Assembly (NCBI GenBank): GCA_963750995.1
Contig: CAVVST010000005.1
Coordinates: 1-64,000, forward strand
DNA from: CAVVST01 sp963750995
GTDB lineage: Bacteria > Acidobacteriota > Vicinamibacteria > Vicinamibacterales > UBA2999
Direction: 5' to 3'
Length of the DNA: 64,000 nt
The translations under genes were made by a program, and so were the position numbers. Position 1 is the first letter of the stretch, and each line of letters opens with the position of its first letter. A model generated the notes under the pieces. The model saw only the letters and a program-made list of their open reading frames with translations. It was not told the DNA's origin and searched no databases. Shown in pieces: positions 54,207 through 61,946 of this stretch.

Positions 54207-55803
54207 TTAGCGCGTGCCGGTCACGGTGCCGGCCTCGTACGCGATCCGGCCGTTCACGATGGTCATCGTCGGCCGGATGTCCTTGATCTGATCCGCCGGT
54301 ACGGTCAGGTAGTCGCGATCGATGACGACCATGTCGGCCAGCTTCCCCGGCTGAATCGATCCAAGGTTGTTTTCCTGGAACACGAAATACGCGTTTTTTC
54401 GCGTGTGCGCAATCAGCGCATCCTCGCGACTGATCGGCTGACGCAGCACGGTCTTGCCGCCCACCATCCTGCCGGTGACCGCCCAGCTCAGGGTCTCGAA
54501 CGGCAGAATCTGGTTGGCGCGGCTGCCGTCGCTGCCGAACCCCCAGGTGATGCCGCTCGCCTGGATGGTCGCGAGCGGCGCCATGTCCAGTGCCGCGTCG
54601 CCGAACTGCCGCAGGTTGATACCGCCGTTGATGACGGCCCAGGGATGCACAGCCGCATACATCCCCAGCCTCTTCATCCGCTCGAGCTGGGCGGCGTTGG
54701 GCTGGTTGAAGTGCGCCAGTACCCAGCGCAGGTTCCGGATCGGATACTCCTTGTTGACGGCTTCGATCTGGTTCAAGAACGCGTCGATCGTCTCGGTGAA
54801 ATTCGTGTGCACGTGAAGCGGCAACCCGGCCTTCGCCACTTCGGTCACGATGCGGCGCCACTGCGCCAGATCTTCCGGCTTCGTCGTTTCGCGATGGCGG
54901 AACATCGGATCCGAAAGGGCGCCGAAGTTCTCGCCGAACGCGACGTGATCGACGAACGGGTCGCCGTTGAACACCCGCATCTGCGGGATGCGCGACACCA
55001 GGTCGTCGCCGCCGCCAGGCGTCGTGATGCAGAACACGCGGATGTTCAGCCGCGATTCATCCGCCCAGCGGGTGTACCGCGCGACCTGATCGACGTCACA
55101 TCCGGCGCTGCCGACCGCCGTCAGACCGGAGCGATTGAGCTCCCTGATCATGCCGTCCATGCTGGCTTCGATGCCCTCATCGGCAGCCACCGGCAGCTTG
55201 TTCACGAGAGGGCGGAACCCGTCTTCGTCCACACGTCCGGTCGGCGCGTTGACGCCGAGCAGCTGCACCGCGCGGCTATTGAGGTAGGCCTCGTAGTAGG
55301 AAGCCTGCAGGAACACCGGGTGGTTGGGCGCGACCCGGTCCAGCTCCTCCCGGGTGAACGGCTTCGGGTCGTCGGCGAACTGCTCCATCGCCCATCCACC
55401 CAGGATGTAGATCCAGTCGCCCGGCTTCACCTTCTGTGCGCGGGCGCGAAGGATCTCCAGCGCCTCCTTGCGGGTTTCGACGCCGTCCCACCGCACCTCG
55501 TAGATCCAGGTCGTGCCGTACCGGAGCAGGTGCATGTGGTTGTCGATCAGGCCCGGGATCACGCTCCGGCCGCGCAGGTCGATCCGCCGCGTCGCCGGTC
55601 CGGCTAGGCGGGTGATGTCCTGGGTCGTCCCGACCGCGGCAATCTGGTTGCCGCGCACCGCGACAGCCTGCGCAATCGTGAAGCGCTCGTCGACGGTGAT
55701 GATCTTGCCGTTGAACAGAGATCAGGTCAGGGGCGTTCTGTTGTGCGGCGATGCCCGAGACGATGAGGAGGACGGCCGCCGCGCAGGTCATCAGACGTCT
55801 CAT
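54207..55803 (-). CDS. exported YtcJ-like amidohydrolase, frameshifted near the N-terminus
   Basis: It starts MRRLMTCAAAVLLIVSGIAA, a signal peptide, then the frame breaks within 55715-55721 (one extra base); rejoining gives QNAPDLILFNGKIITVDERFTIAQAVAV, the amidohydrolase N-terminus, and 531 residues. Metal-site motifs: VIPGLIDNHMHLLRYG, LPLHVHTNF, WVLAHFNQPN and WGFGSDGSRANQILPF. Amidohydrolase family 3 hydrolyses amides or formyl groups; the exported form suggests periplasmic substrate processing. Operonic with the sugar dehydrogenase and receptor downstream. Confidence 0.88.
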
Positions 55804-55824
55804 AGGAGTCCCCCCGGTTCAATC

Positions 55825-55895
55825 AACCACGACGACACGACGAACACGACGACGATCAATTTCCCGTACATCGTAGCCGTCGTGCCCTCGTGGTT
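55825..55895. repeat. approximately 71-bp imperfect inverted repeat, copy 3
   Basis: It begins AACCACGACGACACGACGAA and ends AGCCGTCGTGCCCTCGTGGTT-like arm (final GTCGTGCCCTCGTGGTT). Its last base is part of the stop codon of the DUF5916 gene at 55895. Same family as copies at 22859 and 40995. Confidence 0.75.
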
Positions 55896-58135
55896 CAGAA
55901 GCGGAACAAGCGGTTGATCTTCACCACGAACGACCGCGTCATCAGCCCGGGGAACGCACGGGTGCGCGTATCGCGCTCGTCATTGTAGACGATGAACAGC
56001 TCGCTTCCCGGTTGATATTCCCAGCGAAACCGGGCATTTGCCGTGACGGCGTGACTGCCCGAGTTGTACTGCACGAGCGTGCTGGCGAACATGCGCGGCG
56101 ACATCGTGACGATGACGCGCGAACCGGCCAGGTGGGCCGTGAACGACCCCTGGACGAGATCGACCTTGTTCAGCGAATACGTGGGCTCGAGCGCGAAGCG
56201 CGGCGCGACGGCGACGCGTCCCCGCCCAATCGACCAGGCGGTGCGGTGCCCGTTGTAGAACGTCCCGTACTCGAACGCCAGGTTCGCGGCGGCGGGGCGC
56301 TGCGGCCGTGAATTGAACGACAGGCGCACGTTCTGCCAGTCGTAGCCGCCGACCGGGATGGTCACACCAGTGGCAATCCGGAACGGCTCTGGAATGAACT
56401 CGTACGCGTTGTTGTAGACCACGCCTAGGCGATCGGCGTTCAGGAACTCGACGGCGAACTCCGCCGATCGATCGCGCGTGTCCATCCGGCCGGCGCCGGT
56501 CTCGAAGTAGTCGACCGAGCCTGCCCAGATGAAGCGGCGGACAGATGGTATCGAGCGCGGCCGGGGGCTGAAGCGGAACTCGGCGAGCGTGCGCCGGATG
56601 TCGGGCCGCCTGACGAAGCCGACTTCCGGGTTGAAGTGTTCTCCAACGCGCAGGCGTTCGAGCTGCACGCCGTAGCGGTCGCCCGGAAAGTTGAGCTGGG
56701 CACGATAGCTGGTATCGCCGCCGCGGACGCCGTCGGTCTCGGTGCGCGCCCAGTAGGTGTTGATGGCCAGGTCGTTGAAGAAGTTGAACACGCCGTCGAC
56801 GCCGTAGGCGGTGTTCGGGCCGGTGCCTCCCTGCCCCACCGACCGGCGGGTCGCCATCGCTCCGATGGTGCTCTCGCGCAGGATGTCACGCCGCACGCGC
56901 ACCACCGAGAAATTGCTCGCGCGCGCACCAACGTCCGGCAGGTCGTCGGTCTGGATGTTGAGTGCGCCGACGCTGTACCGCCCGATGCGCCCGGTCAGGC
57001 GGCCGCCGGCATCGATCGGCACTGGCCGCCCGGCGTCGAGCCCGATTCGCCGGCTGTAGAAGAGCACCGGCGCGTCGCCGCCGCCCCCGCCCACGCCGCC
57101 GAACGTGAACGTGTCGCGGTTCTCCAGGAAGAACTCGCGCTTCTCGGGAAAGAACAGGCTGAACCGCGTCAGGTTGATTTGCTGCTCGTCCGCTTCCACC
57201 TGCGCGAAATCGGTATTGAGAGTAAAGTCCGCGGTCAGGTTCTGCGTCACACCGTACTTCACGTCGAGCCCCGCGTCGCGGCCGAAGTCGTTCGACACCT
57301 CGGTGTTCGAGGTCAGCGTCGAAATGGCGTACGGCTTGACGTCGATATCCCTGCCAGCGGGCGGCGCGGTGATGCCGACCAGCGTCGCCGTCAGCGCCGC
57401 GTATTGCGCGCTGCTGTTGCCGCGGCCCGCCGGCACCGGCGTAAGCACCGACAACTCGTTCTTCCAGCGCACGCTTCGCAGCATATTGACGCCCCAGATC
57501 TGGGCCTGGCCCGGCCGGTAGCGGATCGATCGGAACGGGAGCGCCATTTCCAGGGTCCACCCGCCGTCGAATTCGCCGACGGCGTGTTCCCAGATGGGGT
57601 TCCAGTCGGCGTTGTACTGGGTGCCGATCTGCTGGCCGTCGTTCCGGGCGCCAATCGAGTTCATCGTGAACGAGAGGCCGTTGCGGCGGTCGTAGAAGGT
57701 GTCGAGGAACACCTGGACGATGTCGTTGCCGTTGATGAAATTGTTGACGTCGCGGCGCATGTCGGTCGCCACGCGTCGCTCCGGCGCGCTGTCCCAGCAC
57801 CGGAACGAGAAATAGACGTTGTCGTCGTCGAACGCGACCCACACTTCGGTGTTCTCGCTGGCGGGAGCGCCGAGCGTCGGTTCGACCTGAACGAATCCGG
57901 ACATCGACGGCCCGTTGTAGAGCGCTTCGTCGAGCGCGCCGTCGATCCGGAGCGGCGACGAGAGCGGCACCGCGCGCACCGTGGCGCGGCCGTCGGCGTC
58001 GCGTGTGAGGACTTCCGGGGCGATCGGCGCCGGAGGTCCATCGAACGCAAACGGGATGACGTCGCTCGGGGCCTGGGCAGCTTCGACAACGGGCGCAACG
58101 GTCAACGCCGCGAGCAGGATCAGCGCCTGCCTCAC
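55895..58135 (-). CDS. DUF5916 outer-membrane protein with CBM9-like N-domain, copy 4
   Basis: The product has 746 residues from a GTG overlapping the upstream receptor stop by 4 bp. Signal peptide ends at VEAAQA. The CBM9-like part (PLRIDGALDEALYNGPSMSGF, EVWVAFDDDNVYFSFRCWD) and DUF5916 core (DFAQVEADEQQINLTRFSLFF, FPEKREFFLENRDTF) are clear, with a C-terminal Phe (FVVKINRLFRF). It is more divergent from the three tandem copies at 4.7-11.6 kb than they are from each other. Translational coupling to a TonB receptor suggests a shared ligand. Confidence 0.88.
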   Translation of the reverse strand: MRQALILLAALTVAPVVEAAQAPSDVIPFAFDGPPAPIAPEVLTRDADGRATVRAVPLSSPLRIDGALDEALYNGPSMSGFVQVEPTLGAPASENTEVWVAFDDDNVYFSFRCWDSAPERRVATDMRRDVNNFINGNDIVQVFLDTFYDRRNGLSFTMNSIGARNDGQQIGTQYNADWNPIWEHAVGEFDGGWTLEMALPFRSIRYRPGQAQIWGVNMLRSVRWKNELSVLTPVPAGRGNSSAQYAALTATLVGITAPPAGRDIDVKPYAISTLTSNTEVSNDFGRDAGLDVKYGVTQNLTADFTLNTDFAQVEADEQQINLTRFSLFFPEKREFFLENRDTFTFGGVGGGGGDAPVLFYSRRIGLDAGRPVPIDAGGRLTGRIGRYSVGALNIQTDDLPDVGARASNFSVVRVRRDILRESTIGAMATRRSVGQGGTGPNTAYGVDGVFNFFNDLAINTYWARTETDGVRGGDTSYRAQLNFPGDRYGVQLERLRVGEHFNPEVGFVRRPDIRRTLAEFRFSPRPRSIPSVRRFIWAGSVDYFETGAGRMDTRDRSAEFAVEFLNADRLGVVYNNAYEFIPEPFRIATGVTIPVGGYDWQNVRLSFNSRPQRPAAANLAFEYGTFYNGHRTAWSIGRGRVAVAPRFALEPTYSLNKVDLVQGSFTAHLAGSRVIVTMSPRMFASTLVQYNSGSHAVTANARFRWEYQPGSELFIVYNDERDTRTRAFPGLMTRSFVVKINRLFRF

Positions 58136-60349
58136 GGCAGGGCGATCTGCACGCCGGCGCGCACCGCGCGCGGCAACCCGGTGGTCAGGATCGGCGTCCG
58201 CCCGACGTCGTACTCGCTGTCGAACAGGTTCTCGACGGCGACGAACGCCTGAAGCTGGCGCATGATGCTGCGGCCCGCGTAGACGTCGACGACAGTGGCC
58301 CGCCGCAGCACGAACGCATTCTGGTCGTCCTCGAATTGCGCGCCGGTGACGCGCACCTGCGTCGACGCAGTCCAGCCGGCGTTGACGTAGCGGGCGCCGA
58401 CGCCGACGTTGTACCTCGGCACAGCCGGCACCTGCTTGCCGCTCAAGCTACCCGTGCCAGTAAACCGTGATCGCACGATGCCAGTCGCCAGCGTTACCGT
58501 CAGCGCCGATCGCAGCCGCACAATCCCCTTCGAACTCGAAGCCGGCCGCCCGGACCTGGTCGGCATTCGCCCGCTGCTTGGTGATGAGTGTCGGCGTGCT
58601 CGACAGCGTGATGTTCGTGATCGCGTCGTCGAGAATGTTCCAGAAGCCGGTGAGACGCGCCGAGACGGCACGGTAGCTGATGAGCAACCCTCCGTCGCCG
58701 CCGCGAAGCCGCTCCGGCAGCAAGGCCTCGTTCGGATTGGTCTGCGTGCTGCCGACACGGAAGCCGCGGTAGAACTCGTTCAACGTCGGCGCCCGGAAGC
58801 CTCTGTACGCCGAGCCGCGAACGGCGACCACGTCGTTCATCTGGAAGGTGAACGAGCCGCGCGGATTGAAGGACTTCAGCGCCTTGTCGTAGCTGGTGGT
58901 GGCGGATTCCGTGTGCCAGAACAGCGCCTGCGCCGCGCCGACCACGGTCAGTCGATCGCTGACGTTCAGCGTGGCCTGGCCGAAACCCGATCCCAGCTGC
59001 TGCTTGCCGCCTGCGGTCGTCGTCGGCTGCTCCAACCCGGCTGCGCTGAACGGTGTCTCGATCGTCGTCCCGTCGATGTGGCGCCGCTCGGCGCCGACCA
59101 GCACCGCATGTCGGCCGATGGGCAGCACCCACTGCGCACCGAATCCGACGACCTCGGTGGGGACGCGCTGGATCCGGTTCAACGATTCCCCGGTGCGCGT
59201 CGCATTGACCGCCGAGAAGGTCTGCAGGTAATCCTGCGTTCCGCCAAAGCCTCGCAGGGAAAGTAGTCCGCCGCCCAGTCCGCCGGCCACGTCCACCGAC
59301 AGGCTCCGCGACGCCGTGGAATTCATCACGGCGGGCGTGCCGTTCAGGCGGTCCTCGTCGAACACGCTGCCTGCCGCGTCGGCGCGCCAGCCGTTGGCGG
59401 CCTGGTAGCCGAGCGTCACGATCCCCGAGCGGTGTTCGGACGCGATCTCCGAATCGATTGGCCCGCGAGGGGCGATTCCCGCGTCCTGCGCTTCCGCGAC
59501 TGGAATGTAGCCGCCGGTATTGAACCACTCGCCGCCGCCGCCGTAACACCCATCCGCGTGAACGGCTGCCGCCGAAGAGCGAGACCCGCCCGGTTTCCAT
59601 GTTGCCGCCCTCGAGCACGGCCCGAGCCATCGGCCGGCCGGGGCGCACGGTGAGGATCTGCACGACGCCGCCGACCGCGTCCGCGCCGTACAAATCGGTG
59701 CCGCTCCCGCGCTGCACCTCGATCCGATCGATCGCCGCCTGCGGCACTTTGTCCCAGTAGACCCAGCCGCCGAACGCGTCATTCAGCGGAATACCGTTCG
59801 CGAGCACCAGCGAACGGCTCGCGCCGGTGCCGCCGAGGCCGCGCAGCGAGACGCCCTGCGCGGTCGGGTTCGATACACGCGACGAGGTGCGGCGGAAGAG
59901 CGTGAACCCCGGCACCATTTTCAGCGCGTCGTCCACCGACACGGCGGCCGAGCTCAGGAGCTCCGACGCCGGGATGACGGTGACCGTCACCGTCGGGATC
60001 GGATCGCGGTACGTCGGTGCGCGACGAGGTGACGTTGACGGCCTCGAAAAACGGCGCCGGCTCGAGCGCAATTCGCAATTCGCGTGGTCGCGTCCGACAC
60101 CTCGACCGTCGCCGACGCAAACCCAGCCGCGGTCACGACGACGCGCGCGGGACGGCCGACATCGGCCGGGAAGGCGAAGCGGCCGTCCGTTGCCGTCTGC
60201 ATTTCGTGGATCGCGGCGCCGGCCACCTCGAGACGGACAACCGCGTCCGGCACGGCCGACCCGCTTGGGTCGAGCACGACGCCGGTGATCGGAGACGCGG
60301 GCTGGACCAGCCCGGCTGTCAAGAACAGGGAAAGAAGGAAAGCTGGCAT
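58132..60349 (-). CDS. TonB-dependent receptor (BtuB/siderophore-type), four +1 frameshifts as sequenced
   Basis: It starts MPAFLLSLFLTAGLVQPASP (signal peptide), then a small regulatory-like domain (ITGVVLDPSGSAVPDAVVRLEVAG). Plug: TVTVTVIPASELLSSAAVSV, LKMVPGFTLFRRTSSRVSNP, QGVSLRGLGGTGASRSLVLANGIPLNDAFGGWVYW. Barrel: SEHRSGIVTLGYQAANGW, AVRGSAYRGFRAPTLNEFYRGFRVG, ending VRAGVQIALP. Breaks are at about 60079 (extra A/T), 60008-60009 (GTACCG), 59549 and 58525-58528 (C run). Each is cured by removing one base, giving about 737 residues. It overlaps the DUF5916 gene by 4 bp. Likely intact in the organism. Confidence 0.85.
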
Positions 60350-60374
60350 TGGCGTGGAACCCCCAGGGTTTCCG

Positions 60375-60380
60375 TATAAT
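60375..60380 (+). promoter_or_regulatory. putative -10 element for the exported protein/DUF6152 pair
   Basis: A perfect TATAAT lies 49 bp before the ATG at 60430, in the 80-bp gap from the divergent receptor. No consensus -35 at 16-18 bp (a TTGGCG at 60349 leaves 20 bp), so only tentative. Confidence 0.4.
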
Positions 60381-60429
60381 AGCCGCACCGACCGGGTTCG
60401 CTTCCGAACTAAATTTCACGAGGATCAGC

Positions 60430-61345
60430 ATGAAGGGCACGAATCGACTCGCCGTCGCGATGGCGTGCGTCGCACTGGCGCCGGCCGTTCTGTCCGCGCA
60501 AGGGCCAGCCCAGGCGCAACAGCCGGCCGCCGAATGGCAGCGGCTGCACGACATGGGGTTGAAGCAGAAAACGGCGTCGGACCTGTTTCAATCGCTGAAG
60601 CAGGCGGCTCGTGGCGGCCAGGTCAGTCCGCCCTTCAACCAGCTGCCGGACTGGTCGGGACTCTGGACCTCCGGCGGCGGGGGCTCGCTCTTTGGTGCCG
60701 GACCCGGTGGGGTCAGACCGAAGCTGACGGCGGCCGCTGCCGCCGCGCTCAAAGTCGGCCAGGATCTCGCAGCGCAGGGCATCGAGTACCGACGAGAACC
60801 TGAGCGAATGCGGACCGCCCGGATTTCCGCGCTGGCTCGTCATCCCGTTCCTGCGTGAGTTCATCGTGCGGCCCGAGCAGACGTGGCTGTCGTCGGAAAC
60901 CGTGAACAACGTTCGCCGCATCTACACGGACGGCCGCGCCCATCCGTCACCGGCTGACGCATTCCCGCTCTACTACGGCGATTCCATCGGATTCTGGGAC
61001 GGCCAGAAGCTGGTCATCCACACCGGCCAGTTGATGGAGCGCTCGATGGGGCGCGGCCAGCCGACGCAAAGCGAGCAGATGGAAACCGTCGAAGTGTGGG
61101 AAAAGCTCGACGCCGCCACCATCAAGGCGGACGTGTGGATCTACGACCCGGCGCTCTTCGCCGAGCCGTGGTACCTGCAGCGGCGCTACCGGCGAGTGGA
61201 CAACCCGGACAAGCTGCTGCGGATGAACTACTGGCACTGCGGCGAGAACCCCAACAACGACGTGCACAAGACGCCGGACGGCGGCACCCAGTACACCGAC
61301 TTCACCTTCACCCCGAGCGACGATTCCAAGGAGCAGAGCAAATGA
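60430..61345 (+). CDS. exported protein of unknown function, coupled to DUF6152 (one +1 frameshift)
   Basis: It begins MKGTNRLAVAMACVALAPAV with a signal peptide ending near LSAQG. An extra C at 60789-60790 breaks the frame; rejoined it reads QGIEYDENLSECGPPGFPRWLVIPFLREFIV and totals 304 residues. Further recognisable blocks: IYTDGRAHPSPADAFPLYYGDSIGFWDGQKLVIHTGQL, VEVWEKLDAATIKADVWIYDPALFAEPWYLQRRYRR. Similar proteins commonly sit next to DUF6152 genes in Acidobacteria and Proteobacteria, but no function is known. Stop and next start overlap (ATGA). Confidence 0.75.
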
Positions 61346-61738
61346 CGACACGGATCTTCCTGGGCGTCTGCCTGGCGGCTTTCCTCGCCGCGCCGGTGCT
61401 GGCGCACCATTCCGGCACGATGTTCGACGAGACCAAGAACGTCACCCTCGAGGGCGTCGTCAAGGAATTCCAGGTACACGAATCCGCACTCCTGGCTGCT
61501 GGTGGACGTGACCGGCGCGGACGGCAAGGTAGTGACGTGGGGCTTCGAGGCGGAGGGGCCGACGACGCTGATGATGATGCAGGTGCGGCGCAGCGACTTC
61601 GCGCCGGGCACCAAGGTGACGATCAGCGGGCATCCGATGAAAGACGGACGTCCCGCGGCCTCGTGGGTCAAGGCGACCCGCGCCGACGGGAAAGAGTTCT
61701 TCCCCCGCGGCCGCGCGGCTGCCGGCGCCACTTACTAG
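61342..61738 (+). CDS. DUF6152 family periplasmic protein, frameshifted as sequenced
   Basis: It starts MTTRIFLGVCLAAFLAAPVL with a signal peptide, then AHHSGTMFDETKNVTLEGVVKEFQ, the family start with HHS. An extra G in CAGGTAC (61473-61474) shifts the frame; rejoined it continues YTNPHSWLLVDVTGADGKVVTW and ends at 131 residues, the usual size. It may bind metal through the conserved His residues (HHS, NPH), which is an inference from the family pattern. Translationally coupled to the preceding gene. Confidence 0.85.
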
Positions 61739-61750
61739 AAGCCTCCGTAG

Positions 61751-61771
61751 GGGCCGCCTTCAAGGCGGCCC
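61751..61771. repeat. 10-bp-arm palindrome, REP-like or terminator
   Basis: GGGCCGCCTT and AAGGCGGCCC surround a single C, 12 bp after the DUF6152 stop. It shares the CCTTCAAGG-type centre with other dispersed palindromes in this window and may end transcription of the pair. Confidence 0.5.
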
Positions 61772-61946
61772 GGCCTTCACAATCGGTACTTCAGTCGTGG
61801 ATGAGCTTCGGTTCGTCCAATCGATCTACGACTAAGGGCACCTTTACTGGATCCGACGGATCTAGGATCATCCACCCTAATTCGCAACGTCGCTCATCGC
61901 GCCCGCGACATCCGAACATCGTCGCTGGTGGTGTCCACGACGACCA

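Noticed and set aside
56636..58252. 538-residue plus-strand frame over DUF5916 copy 4
   Set aside because: Low-complexity Arg/Val/Ala composition, no domain, antisense to a conserved gene.
58132..60349. programmed frameshifting or separate small genes in the receptor
   Set aside because: No slippery heptamer with a downstream structure recurs; four consecutive +1 shifts in one gene fit sequence error better.
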